This document shows positions 43,491-52,496 of a stretch of 64,000 bases of DNA, one piece after another (within the stretch, counting starts at the first letter, position 1; each line of letters begins with the position of its first letter). Position numbers and translations under genes: made by a program. The notes under the pieces are model-generated. The model was not told the DNA's origin and made no database searches. It saw only the letters and a list, made by a program, of their open reading frames with translations. This stretch comes from Chitinophaga pinensis (GTDB lineage Bacteria > Bacteroidota > Bacteroidia > Chitinophagales > CAMDFR01): the NCBI GenBank assembly GCA_945860705.1, contig CAMART010000004.1, positions 62,001-126,000 on the forward strand, written 5' to 3'.

Positions 43491-45890
43491 ATGATGAACG
43501 CATCAAATAGAAAAATAAAAAAAGTAGCCGTACTGGGTTCTGGAGTTATGGGTTCTCGTCTGGCTTGTCATTTTGCCAATATAGGACTACAAACCTACTT
43601 ACTAGATATAGTGCCATTTGATTTAAAAGAAGAAGAAAAAACAATTCCTGCAGCACGAAATAGAATCGTAAATGCAGCACTAGATAGCACATTGAAATCA
43701 AATCCCTCTCCTATTTATGATAAAGCTTTTGCTTCTAGAATAAAAACTGGAAACTTTGATGACAATATGGAATGGATTAAAGACTGTGACTGGATACTTG
43801 AAGCAGTGGTAGAAAATATCGATATCAAAAAACAAGTTTTTGAAAAAGTAGAAAAATATAGAAAGCCTGGTACATTGATTACATCTAATACATCTGGTAT
43901 TCCTATTCATCAAATGACAGAAGGCAGAAGTGAAGATTTCAAAAAATATTTTTGTGGTACACACTTTTTTAATCCACCAAGATATTTAAAACTTCTAGAA
44001 GTAATTCCTACACAATATACCGACCCAAGTGTAGTAGAATTCTTTATGCACTATGGTGCACGTTTTTTAGGCAAAACGATGGTACTTTGCAAAGATACGC
44101 CAGCATTTATTGCCAATAGAGTTGGAGTATTCAGCATCATGGCTATATTTCATTTGATGAAAGAAATGGATATGACTGTAGAGGAAATAGATGCACTTAC
44201 TGGACCATTGATAGGCAAACCAAAATCTGCAACATTCCGTACTTGCGATGTGGTAGGTATAGATACTCTTGTAAAAGTAGCTAAGGGTGTATATGACAAT
44301 TGTGGTGATGATGAAGCGCGTGATTTATTTCAAATACCTGATTATGTAAATAAATTGGTAGAGAATAAATGGTTTGGAGATAAGAGTGGACAAGGGTTTT
44401 ACAAAAAAGAAAAAAGTGCAGCAGGCAAACAAATTTTAGCACTTGATGTAAAATCTTTTGAATATAAAGCAAGTGAAAAACCAAAATTTGCTTGTATAGC
44501 AGCTACAAAACCAATCGAAAATCTTAAAGAAAGATTGGTGGCGCTCAATAAACAAAGTGATAAAGGTGCCGAGTTTTTAAAGAAACTTGGATATCATTTA
44601 TATAAATATGTTTCTAACCGTGTACCAGAAATATCTGATGAAGTATATCGTCTAGATGATGCTATGTGTGCTGGTTTTGGATGGGAAATAGGTCCATTTG
44701 AAAACTGGGATGTACTAGGTGTAGAAAGAACTGTAAAAGCTATGAAAGAAGCAGGTTTTGCTCCTGCTCCATGGATAGATGAAATGCTAGCTGGTGGAAA
44801 TACTTCTTTTTACAAAATAGAAAAAGGAGTAAAGTTCTATTACGATATGCTCAGTAAATCTTACAAACAAATACCTGGTCAAGATAAATTTATAAAACTT
44901 GATAACCTACGTGCCAATGCTCCAGTATGGAAAAGCAGTGCATGTACACTTCACGATTTAGGTGATGGCATTTTGAATCTAGAGTGGAACACAAAAATGA
45001 ATTCTATAGGTGGTGAAGTGATAGAGGGCGTAAATAAAGCAATAGAGATAGCAGAAAAAGATTGGAAAGGTTTAGTAATTGCTAACGAAGGAACTCAAGC
45101 ATTTTCAGCAGGTGCAAATATCGGTATGATATTTATGCTTGCTATCGATGAAGAATGGGATGAATTAAATTTTGCAATAGCAGCATTCCAAAATACGATG
45201 ATGCGTGTACGCTATTCATCCATACCTGTTGTGATAGCTCCGCATTCATTGACACTTGGTGGTGCATGCGAAATGACCATGCATAGTGACGCAGCTATAC
45301 TTGCAGCAGAAACATATATAGGACTTGTAGAAGTAGGTGTGGGTGTGATACCTGGTGGTGGTGGCACCAAAGAAATGGCACTAAGAGCTTCAGATGCATA
45401 CTATAATGGCGATCCACAATTGCCTACTATTTTTGAAAAATTCACTACAATAGCTACTGCAAAAGTTGCTACATCTGCATATGAAGGTTTTGGAATTGGA
45501 GTGCTCGATAAAAAGAAAGATAGTGTATGTGTAAACGCAGATATGCGTATCATGGAAGCAAAGAAAAAAGCACTTGAACTGTCTGATTTAGGATATGTAC
45601 AACCTATGCAAAGAACAGATATAGAAGTATTAGGTAGAACTGGATTGGGTGCATTATATTCTGGTGCTACTTCATTCAATATAGGTGGATATGCTACAGA
45701 ACACGATGTGAAAGTTGCTAGAAAACTAGCTTATGTAATGTGTGGTGGAGATTTAAGTGAGAAAACTAAAGTAAGTGAACAATATTTATTGGATTTAGAA
45801 AGAGAAGCGTTCTTAAGTTTATGTGGCGAAAAGAAAACATTAGAAAGACTACAAAGTATATTGACTACAGGAAAACCGCTTAGAAACTAG
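43491..45890 (+). CDS. fadN: 3-hydroxyacyl-CoA dehydrogenase / enoyl-CoA hydratase (FadN type)
   Basis: The 799-residue bifunctional beta-oxidation enzyme hydrates enoyl-CoA and oxidises 3-hydroxyacyl-CoA with NAD. It has an N-terminal Rossmann domain (KKVAVLGSGVMGSRLACHFA, about 9-28), CGTHFFNPPRYLKLLEVIP, two C-terminal dehydrogenase repeats, and the crotonase domain at the C-terminal end (about 480-720; EGTQAFSAGANIGMI). This order, reversed from E. coli FadB, is that of FadN. The in-frame ATG three bases later is an alternative start. It is followed by the thiolase fadA and controlled, by inference, by the TetR operator upstream. Confidence 0.93.
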   Translation: MMNASNRKIKKVAVLGSGVMGSRLACHFANIGLQTYLLDIVPFDLKEEEKTIPAARNRIVNAALDSTLKSNPSPIYDKAFASRIKTGNFDDNMEWIKDCDWILEAVVENIDIKKQVFEKVEKYRKPGTLITSNTSGIPIHQMTEGRSEDFKKYFCGTHFFNPPRYLKLLEVIPTQYTDPSVVEFFMHYGARFLGKTMVLCKDTPAFIANRVGVFSIMAIFHLMKEMDMTVEEIDALTGPLIGKPKSATFRTCDVVGIDTLVKVAKGVYDNCGDDEARDLFQIPDYVNKLVENKWFGDKSGQGFYKKEKSAAGKQILALDVKSFEYKASEKPKFACIAATKPIENLKERLVALNKQSDKGAEFLKKLGYHLYKYVSNRVPEISDEVYRLDDAMCAGFGWEIGPFENWDVLGVERTVKAMKEAGFAPAPWIDEMLAGGNTSFYKIEKGVKFYYDMLSKSYKQIPGQDKFIKLDNLRANAPVWKSSACTLHDLGDGILNLEWNTKMNSIGGEVIEGVNKAIEIAEKDWKGLVIANEGTQAFSAGANIGMIFMLAIDEEWDELNFAIAAFQNTMMRVRYSSIPVVIAPHSLTLGGACEMTMHSDAAILAAETYIGLVEVGVGVIPGGGGTKEMALRASDAYYNGDPQLPTIFEKFTTIATAKVATSAYEGFGIGVLDKKKDSVCVNADMRIMEAKKKALELSDLGYVQPMQRTDIEVLGRTGLGALYSGATSFNIGGYATEHDVKVARKLAYVMCGGDLSEKTKVSEQYLLDLEREAFLSLCGEKKTLERLQSILTTGKPLRN

Positions 45891-45895
45891 ATAAT

Positions 45896-45941
45896 AGACA
45901 TTAGATATTAGACGCTAGATATTAGACACTAGATATTAGAT
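45896..45941 (+). repeat. tandem TAGATATTAGAC repeat
   Basis: Three copies of a 14-base unit (TAGATATTAGAC/T plus two bases) lie at 45902, 45916 and 45930. The 30 bases 45896-45925 recur in inverse orientation with one mismatch at 56332-56361, where they overlap the end of sufD. Confidence 0.8.
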
Positions 45942-45967
45942 AAATAAATTAAAAAATAATATAACCA

Positions 45968-46012
45968 TGTATCTTGATACTTATATCTTGATACTTAATA
46001 CTAAAAAAAATG
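45968..46012 (+). repeat. TTGATACTTAATACT-type repeat reaching the fadA start codon
   Basis: Contains (C)TTGATACTTA twice. The last 25 bases including the ATG match those upstream of dapD (10618-10642) with one mismatch. Confidence 0.7.
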
Positions 46013-47188
46013 GAAGCATACATCGTAAAAGGATTTAGGACAGCAGTAGGTAAAGCAGGTAAAGGTGGTTTCAGATTTATGAGCCCTGTAGATTTGGGAG
46101 CTATGGTAATCAATCATCTTCTAACTACTACACCAGAATTGGACCCTACAAGAATAGACGATTTAATAGTAGGCAATGCAGTACCTGAAGCAGAACAAGG
46201 TTTACAAATGGCTCGTTGGGTAGGACTTCGTTCTAACTTGCCTCAATCTGTAGGTGGAGTGACAGTGAATAGATACTGTGGTAGTGGTGTAGAAACACTC
46301 GCTATGGCATCAGCAAAAATAAAAGCTGGAATGGCTGATTGTATTATTGCAGGAGGAACAGAAAGTATGAGTTTGGTTCCTACAATTGGTTTTAAAACAG
46401 TACCTAACTATGAAATCGCAAATGCACATCCAGACTATTACATCGGTATGGGATTGACAGCAGAACTAGTAGCTGAAAAATATGGCATCACACGCGAAGA
46501 GCAAGATTTATTTTCGTTTAATTCGCATCAAAAAGCATTGAAAGCTATAGCTGATGGGAAATTTAAAGATGAGATAGTGCCTATAGAAGTAGAGCAAGTG
46601 TACTATGAAAATGGCAAAAAGAAAACTAAAAAATATATTGTAGATACAGATGAAGGGCCTAGAAAAGACACTAGCTTGGAAGGTTTAGCAAAACTAAAAC
46701 CTGTTTTTAAATTGAATGGTTCTGTAACAGCTGGTAACTCTTCACAAACCAGTGATGGTGCATCTTTTTGTATAGTGATGAGCGAAAGAATGGTAAAAGA
46801 ACTGAACCTTACTCCTATTGCACGAGTTATCACTTCAGCTACAGTAGGTGTAGATCCTAGATTAATGGGTATAGGTCCAGTAGCAGCAATTCCTCGTGCA
46901 TTGCAATTAGCAGGTCTTAAAATGAATGACATTGATTTAATTGAACTCAATGAAGCTTTTGCTGCACAATCACTTGGTGTTTTAAAAACACTATCAGATA
47001 TCAATCCTGAAATAGTAAATGTAAACGGTGGCGCTATAGCGCTTGGTCATCCACTAGGTTGTAGTGGCACTAAACTAAGTGTTCAACTATTTAATGAACT
47101 ACGTAGAAGAAATAAAAAATACGGAATGGTGAGTGCATGCATCGGTGGCGGGCAAGGAATTGCAGGCATCTATGAGTTATTGAATTAA
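46010..47188 (+). CDS. fadA: acetyl-CoA acyltransferase (3-ketoacyl-CoA thiolase)
   Basis: The 392-residue thiolase cleaves 3-ketoacyl-CoA in the last step of beta-oxidation. Cys90 in VTVNRYCGSGVETLA, the His in GGAIALGHPLGCSGTK and the second Cys in SACIGGGQG form the catalytic set. It follows fadN, as in fadN-fadA operons, after a 119-base gap filled with repeats; a strong terminator comes after it. The acyl-CoA dehydrogenase that completes the cycle is not in this window. Confidence 0.93.
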   Translation: MEAYIVKGFRTAVGKAGKGGFRFMSPVDLGAMVINHLLTTTPELDPTRIDDLIVGNAVPEAEQGLQMARWVGLRSNLPQSVGGVTVNRYCGSGVETLAMASAKIKAGMADCIIAGGTESMSLVPTIGFKTVPNYEIANAHPDYYIGMGLTAELVAEKYGITREEQDLFSFNSHQKALKAIADGKFKDEIVPIEVEQVYYENGKKKTKKYIVDTDEGPRKDTSLEGLAKLKPVFKLNGSVTAGNSSQTSDGASFCIVMSERMVKELNLTPIARVITSATVGVDPRLMGIGPVAAIPRALQLAGLKMNDIDLIELNEAFAAQSLGVLKTLSDINPEIVNVNGGAIALGHPLGCSGTKLSVQLFNELRRRNKKYGMVSACIGGGQGIAGIYELLN

Positions 47189-47212
47189 GATTTTTTTCAG
47201 AAAATATTTCCT

Positions 47213-47242
47213 ACCTCCAAGTAATCACTTGGAGGTTTTTTT
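47213..47242 (+). terminator. rho-independent terminator of fadA
   Basis: ACCTCCAAGT / ACTTGGAGGT stem, 4-base loop, then seven T, 25 bases past the stop codon. Confidence 0.92.
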
Positions 47243-47300
47243 ATTTAGTTGACAAATAGATAATATTTAATTAATATTGTATACAAAACATAATAATAGC

Positions 47301-49010
47301 ATGAACAAAATTTTACAAATTATTTTTTTTATATTTTTTATTTCCATAAATATAAATGCTCAGTCATGGAATTGGGTAAATACTATTGGTACATCTGGCT
47401 CTGATAAAGTCATCAACGTAAGAAGTGATGCATCAAGTAATGTAGTAGTATCCGGATATTTCTCTGAAGATGTAAATCTTGGTAATGGAGTGTTACTCAC
47501 TAGAACAACCACAGGAGGCTCAAGCAAAGAAGCATTTGTAGCAAAGTATGACTCTAATGGAATATGTCAGTGGGCGAAATCTGCTGGTGGTTGGTTTGAT
47601 GATCGAGTATTGGGAATGGACTTAGATAATGATGGAAATGTATACATCACAGGTACTTGTTGGTTTAGTATTCAAATGGGACCATTTTACGTAAATGACC
47701 CGACGGGTAGTTCTTGCTGTGACCAGACATTCGTGGCTAAGCTTGATAAAAACGGCAATTGGATTTGGACAAATATGGCAGGTGGATTTGGTGATGACCA
47801 AGGACTAGATATGGTAACTGATGCCGTAGGTAATAGTTACATAGCTGGTTTTATGGCAGATGATGCGGGTATAGTTCTCAATGGCTCTGGTACAGCTACT
47901 TTTATTGCTCCTACTAATCTTGGCTCACAAGTATACAACTATTGGGTGGCAAAAATAGATAGTGGAGGAGTTTGGCGTTGGGGTCGTTCTTTTGGAAACT
48001 TACCATGGGATCCAGATCATTTTAAATATGTAGAAAGAGATAATGCTATAGCTATGGATGGAGAAGGAAATCTATATATAGCTGGTGGGTTTGATGGCAC
48101 TAGACAATTTGGTAATGATACACTTACTTCAAATGGAGGAACTGATATCTTTTTGATGAGCTATGATACAAGTGGTAATTTCAGATGGGCAATCAGTGGT
48201 GGTAGTGAAAAAGATGATTGGTGCAATGGTGTAGCTGCAGATAGTTTGGGTCATGTGTATATCACTGGTGAACATAGAGATTCTTTTAATTTCGGTTCAG
48301 TATATATAAAAAATTATGACAAGCGAGATGTATTTGTAGCAAAATTTGATGCTAATAACGGTACTTGTATATGGGGCAAAAGAGCAGGAAGTAAAGTAGG
48401 AAGCGAAAGAGGGAATGATGTATTTGCTAATAGACATTGCAAAGTATATGTAGTAGGTGATATAGGTGAGAAATCTAATTTTGGTGGCGATATCGAAACT
48501 GATAGTACAGGAAGTATCAATTCATTTTTAGCTAGAATATCTGTAGATGGTGATTGGATGTGGGCTGTCACTGGTGGTAGTAGCGACAGTAATGATAGAT
48601 GCAATGCTGTAGCAGTAGCTCCCAACCAAGCTATTTATATAGGTGGCAATTTTAAACTTCCTGCAACTTACGGACTAATCAATGTACCAAACGCTGGCAA
48701 AACAGATGGATTTTTCTCTGCATTGCGAGACGTGAGTCAACTAGATACATGTGGCGAAGTATCTCCTAATAGTATATTCAATAATTTCAATGATGCTTTA
48801 GTAAAAGTATATCCAAATCCTGCTTCAGATTTTATCTATATTGAAACTATTGAAGATATAAATTCAACATTGGTTGATATAAACGGAAAAATAATTTTTG
48901 CAACAAAAGAAAAAACCATAGATATAAGTAAGCTTACAAAAGGCATGTATATACTTCGCATTGAAAATAAATCAAAAGAATTTACACAAAAGAAAATAGT
49001 GATAAATTAA
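47301..49010 (+). CDS. T9SS type A sorting domain protein with SBBP-like repeats
   Basis: The 569-residue exported protein has a signal peptide (MNKILQIIFFIFFISININA) and a series of SBBP-like beta-propeller repeats: 'FVAKYDSNGICQWAKSAGG', 'DGNVYITGTC', 'GNSYIAGF' and similar at about 50-residue spacing. It ends in a T9SS sorting domain starting KVYPNPASDFIYIE (about residue 500). The ATG at 47301 is chosen over an in-frame TTG at 47277 because it gives a normal signal peptide. A surface-exposed or secreted role is likely; the ligand is unknown. Confidence 0.85.
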   Translation: MNKILQIIFFIFFISININAQSWNWVNTIGTSGSDKVINVRSDASSNVVVSGYFSEDVNLGNGVLLTRTTTGGSSKEAFVAKYDSNGICQWAKSAGGWFDDRVLGMDLDNDGNVYITGTCWFSIQMGPFYVNDPTGSSCCDQTFVAKLDKNGNWIWTNMAGGFGDDQGLDMVTDAVGNSYIAGFMADDAGIVLNGSGTATFIAPTNLGSQVYNYWVAKIDSGGVWRWGRSFGNLPWDPDHFKYVERDNAIAMDGEGNLYIAGGFDGTRQFGNDTLTSNGGTDIFLMSYDTSGNFRWAISGGSEKDDWCNGVAADSLGHVYITGEHRDSFNFGSVYIKNYDKRDVFVAKFDANNGTCIWGKRAGSKVGSERGNDVFANRHCKVYVVGDIGEKSNFGGDIETDSTGSINSFLARISVDGDWMWAVTGGSSDSNDRCNAVAVAPNQAIYIGGNFKLPATYGLINVPNAGKTDGFFSALRDVSQLDTCGEVSPNSIFNNFNDALVKVYPNPASDFIYIETIEDINSTLVDINGKIIFATKEKTIDISKLTKGMYILRIENKSKEFTQKKIVIN

Positions 49011-49036
49011 ATAAATTTCTATACACACATAAAACA

Positions 49037-49074
49037 CAAAAGGCTGTACTAGAATATCTAGACAGCCTTTTTTT
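49037..49074. terminator. terminator between converging T9SS genes
   Basis: AAAGGCTGTaCTAGA / TCTAGACAGCCTTT stem with a one-base bulge, then a T-run on the plus strand. It serves the gene ending at 49010 and perhaps also the one ending at 49089. Confidence 0.85.
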
Positions 49075-49088
49075 AATCAAAAACTACA

Positions 49089-49679
49089 TCAATTTGTTTT
49101 CATGACTTTTGAAGTGGCTTCGAAATTTTTATGTTTTAAATGAATAAAATACATTCCTTCGCTTTCATTGCTTATATCTATATTGATAGCTGTGCTATAT
49201 GATTCGTTTTTATTATAAACTACTTTTCCCCTAATATCCGTAATATATACAAGCATAGGAGTATTATAAATTTCAGGTGATAGATTTATATTATAGTTTC
49301 CTTCATTAATATTATTGATGATATGAAAATATTTTTTTGAATTCTCTGGAGTATTTATTCCTACAGAAGCATCGCATTTGTCACTTCTAGAAAGTTCAAA
49401 ACGTTCTGTATTCATTACCTCTTGCATCACTTTCACTTGACCTTTACTAAAACTAGTCATACATCCGTCATCTACATAGTCCATATAGTTCATATACATT
49501 TCTCCATTGGCATCACTACCGCAAGTATTATTGGGTCTGTGAGGAAAACTAGGGCACCCAAAATTTTTATCTAATTGTGGAGGTGTATCTGCTATTCTAT
49601 CATCTCCACATATAGCATCTCCCCAAATATGACGCAAACCTAACCAGTGACCAATCTCATGTACTGTTGTGCGTGCCAT
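49089..49679 (-). CDS. 3' part of a frameshifted M43-type metalloprotease with T9SS domain
   Basis: This 196-residue frame starts inside the catalytic region. It contains the zinc motif [11 protein letters not shown] (HExxHxxGxxH), the Met-turn [12 protein letters not shown] and a C-terminal T9SS-like sorting domain ending [21 protein letters not shown]. The N-terminal half is encoded in the overlapping frame 49640-50407. A shift of one base at about 49675-49700 splits the gene; paralogues at 51170 and 52497 are intact. The apparent ATG at 49679 is probably not used. Confidence 0.75.
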   Translation of the reverse strand: MARTTVHEIGHWLGLRHIWGDAICGDDRIADTPPQLDKNFGCPSFPHRPNNTCGSDANGEMYMNYMDYVDDGCMTSFSKGQVKVMQEVMNTERFELSRSDKCDASVGINTPENSKKYFHIINNINEGNYNINLSPEIYNTPMLVYITDIRGKVVYNKNESYSTAINIDISNESEGMYFIHLKHKNFEATSKVMKTN

Positions 49680-50407
49680 AGGTCTGTAGATGTACCTATC
49701 CCACCAAAACTTGTATATCCAATAACCAATCCATCTGCAAAAGGATCATCAGCTATAGAAAAAGGGAAACGTGCATAGCCCAATACTGGACCTGCTAAAT
49801 TGCATACCCAAATATTTAAATACTTAGCTGGATCCCATGCATCTACTCCTCCAAAACTAGACAACTTCACATTTTCAGATGTGCCAGCATCCAAATCAAA
49901 TAAAGTTTGTGATGTGTAATTTCTAGTAATGCCTGTTGTAGGATTTAGGTTATCGTCTACTACAGCCAAACAAAACTCAAAAGTAGGGTTTCCAACAATG
50001 TTATATAGTTGATATGATGATGGCAAGGAATCTGGATTTCTATTATTAAAATCTCTATTAAGTGCATCTATTTGAGACATCACTTGCGCATCTGATATAT
50101 TTTGCACTGGAGTATTATATACTATATGCACTACTATTGGTATTCTTATTATACCATCTGTCTTATTACTTACTTCAATATTCTCTCTTAGTGAAGTAAT
50201 ATTCATTCTATCTTCAAATTTATTTTTTTCTGAAATCAATTCGGGATGCTCACTTAATATTTTTTCTAAATACTGCATACTTCCACAAGTATTTTGTGCA
50301 GTAAGATTTATGAAAAGAATAGTTAAAAAAAGTAGTGTAAAAAGTTTCGTTTTCATAGCTTTTGATTTTATAAAAGCAAATGTATTTGTACAATTGTCAT
50401 AATACAA
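49640..50407 (-). CDS. 5' part of a frameshifted M43-type metalloprotease
   Basis: The 255-residue frame has a signal peptide ([21 protein letters not shown], after an apparent 17-residue extension; the start at about 50356 fits better) and the M43 propeptide and N-terminal half: [55 protein letters not shown]. It loses the frame just before the zinc motif and ends in out-of-frame residues ([12 protein letters not shown]). Whether this is a real mutation or a sequencing error cannot be told from the sequence. Confidence 0.75.
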   Translation of the reverse strand: MYYDNCTNTFAFIKSKAMKTKLFTLLFLTILFINLTAQNTCGSMQYLEKILSEHPELISEKNKFEDRMNITSLRENIEVSNKTDGIIRIPIVVHIVYNTPVQNISDAQVMSQIDALNRDFNNRNPDSLPSSYQLYNIVGNPTFEFCLAVVDDNLNPTTGITRNYTSQTLFDLDAGTSENVKLSSFGGVDAWDPAKYLNIWVCNLAGPVLGYARFPFSIADDPFADGLVIGYTSFGGIGTSTDLWHAQQYMRLVTG

Positions 50408-50542
50408 TACATAGATTATTATTTTACAATTTGATGACAGATAAATGACAAGAGTGTGACTTTATACTTAAAACCAATTATAAATTTATATCTTTATAAA
50501 TATCTAATAAAGTATCACTAATATAAAACAATCATAATCTAA

Positions 50543-51070
50543 ATGCAATCCATCTTCACACATACATACAATTCTCCACTAGGCGAAATCATATTGGGTG
50601 ATTTTGAAGGGAAATTAGTATTGGCAGATTGGAAGTATAGAAAGATGCGCTCAAGTATTGATAAGCGAATTCAAGATGGATGTAGCACTGATTATCTAGA
50701 GAACAAAACAGACTTACATCAATTATGTATACAACAATTAGATGAGTATTTCCAAAATAAAAGAACGACATTTGATATTCCTCTTTTACTTATAGGCAGT
50801 GATTTTCAAAAACAAGTATGGAATGAATTACTAAATATTCCTTTCGGAAAAACATCTTCGTATCTAGCACTTTCACAAAAACTAAATAATGAAAAAGCGA
50901 TTCGTGCAGTAGCTAGTGCGAATGGAGCAAATGCAATTTCTATTATTATTCCATGTCATCGTATCATCGGCTCTGATGGTGATTTGGTAGGCTATGCTGG
51001 TGGTCTATCTGCAAAGAAAAAATTGCTGCAACTAGAAAATAGCTTTAATCAATTGGAAATGAATTTTTAG
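50543..51070 (+). CDS. ogt: methylated-DNA--[protein]-cysteine S-methyltransferase
   Basis: The 175-residue suicide enzyme removes methyl groups from O6-methylguanine, transferring them to Cys138 in IIPCHRIIGSDG. The N-terminal domain and the helix-turn-helix (FGKTSSYLALSQKL, RAVASANGANAI) are as in Ogt/MGMT. It is a lone plus-strand gene within the minus-strand protease cluster. Confidence 0.94.
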   Translation: MQSIFTHTYNSPLGEIILGDFEGKLVLADWKYRKMRSSIDKRIQDGCSTDYLENKTDLHQLCIQQLDEYFQNKRTTFDIPLLLIGSDFQKQVWNELLNIPFGKTSSYLALSQKLNNEKAIRAVASANGANAISIIIPCHRIIGSDGDLVGYAGGLSAKKKLLQLENSFNQLEMNF

Positions 51071-51120
51071 AATAATTGTCAAAAGAATAAATATTTGATT
51101 ATGTAAATTTTATTTTTACT

Positions 51121-51156
51121 CAAAGTTCTCAAAGAAGACACAAAGTTCTCAAAGAA
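51121..51156. repeat. tandem 16-bp repeat
   Basis: CAAAGTTCTCAAAGAA occurs at 51121-51136 and 51141-51156, with a 4-base spacer. It lies between ogt and the metalloprotease gene and resembles the other low-complexity repeats. Confidence 0.75.
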
Positions 51157-51169
51157 ATTCATTGATTAT

Positions 51170-52489
51170 TTACTTCACCACTTTCTTTCTCAATATATAT
51201 CTGCCATTTGATATTTGTAAATAATAAAATCCAGAAGTAAGTTGAGAAATATCAATAGCATGAATATCATTATTTACATCTAGTATTTTATTTAGAACAG
51301 ATTTACCAGCATTATCTATCAGCTCTATTTTCACTTGATTATTTCTAATAGATTTAAAATCTATATTTATAAAATCTACAGCAGGATTTGGGTAAACAGA
51401 AATATTATTTTCAAAATTATTTTGAGAAAAACCTACTCCATACAATGGTGCTTTCTCAGCTAAATCTGGTCTTAATGTAATAAGGTTTACCAGCATGATT
51501 GCAGCTTGCTCTTGAGTAAACATATTTTGACAGTGCTCATCACTATAGTCCATAAAGTTTTCTATCATATCAGGGTAATCAACTCCTACATCTACACAAG
51601 TATTTTTAGTGGTATCACAATCAAAATTACTTGCCGCTCCTGCTTTTGGAGTATCGTCTATACCATCATCTTCTGCGCATAAGTCTTCATCTGCCCATAT
51701 ATGTCTGAGTCCTAAATAATGTCCCACTTCATGCACACATGTTCTACCTGGCGCTACACCTGGATCTATCACATATGGGTTGTTTCTACCAAATGCAGTA
51801 TAGTCTATCACTACTCCTTGTTTTGCAGAATCTGTATAGCTAGCCGCATCCCAGTTTGCTGCTCCAGTTGGTGGATATGCATAACCCAAAACACCTAAAG
51901 GAATAGTATTCAAATTACACACCCAAATATTCAAGTATTTATCTGTGTTCCATGGCGCATCTCCTTCATCAGGATTTTTCACATTGTCTTGAAAAGCGTT
52001 AAAACCTACAAAAGGAATCGCTGGTGTACCTGTCTTTCTTATTATACCTGTTGTAGGATTTCCAGTAGGATCTGTAGTTGCTAAATAAAATTGAAAATTT
52101 AAACTTCCTGCAATTGGTTTAAATACAGCTCTCGTTTGAGTGCTATCACTATTCCATCTATTATAGTCATTATTTAATACTTCTATTTGAGAAAAAACTA
52201 ATGAATCAGGAAGATTTTCGTTGGGTGCAGTATGTACAATATGAACTACTACTGGTATTCTGTAGAGTGTATCACTATTTACAGCTCTTGATGATTTCAT
52301 TTCCTCTACTATTCTTTTCGATTGCTCAAACATTGCATTTACTCTAGCTTTATATCCAGGATGCAAACTCTCTTCTTGCTCTATCACATCTACAGTTCTA
52401 CAAGGATTGACCAATTGTGCTTTTATAATATTAGATGATACTAAGATAATAGTTAATACAATAAATATTTTTTGTTTAATTTTTTTCAT
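51170..52489 (-). CDS. M43-type zinc metalloprotease with T9SS sorting domain
   Basis: The 439-residue exported protease has a signal peptide (about 1-24), a propeptide-like region, and the zincin motif HEVGHYLGLRH (His253, Glu254, His257, His263), with a Met-turn at IENFMDYSDEHCQNMF. It ends in a T9SS sorting domain starting VYPNPAVDFINIDF (about residue 366). It is a pappalysin/cytophagalysin-like secreted protease. It lies 7 bases downstream of a second such protease, forming an operon. Confidence 0.88.
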   Translation of the reverse strand: MKKIKQKIFIVLTIILVSSNIIKAQLVNPCRTVDVIEQEESLHPGYKARVNAMFEQSKRIVEEMKSSRAVNSDTLYRIPVVVHIVHTAPNENLPDSLVFSQIEVLNNDYNRWNSDSTQTRAVFKPIAGSLNFQFYLATTDPTGNPTTGIIRKTGTPAIPFVGFNAFQDNVKNPDEGDAPWNTDKYLNIWVCNLNTIPLGVLGYAYPPTGAANWDAASYTDSAKQGVVIDYTAFGRNNPYVIDPGVAPGRTCVHEVGHYLGLRHIWADEDLCAEDDGIDDTPKAGAASNFDCDTTKNTCVDVGVDYPDMIENFMDYSDEHCQNMFTQEQAAIMLVNLITLRPDLAEKAPLYGVGFSQNNFENNISVYPNPAVDFINIDFKSIRNNQVKIELIDNAGKSVLNKILDVNNDIHAIDISQLTSGFYYLQISNGRYILRKKVVK

Positions 52490-52496
52490 TGAATAA

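Noticed and set aside
45896-45941. CRISPR-like array
   Set aside because: The units are 14 bases, contiguous and without unique spacers; no cas genes are present.
46603-47004. 133-residue ORF antisense to fadA
   Set aside because: It is a shadow of the thiolase reading frame with no own signal, motif or leader. The same holds for the other antisense frames inside fadN, icmF, sufB and dapD.
49640-49700. programmed frameshift in the M43 protease
   Set aside because: No slippery heptamer with a downstream structure is seen at the junction; mutation or sequencing error is simpler.
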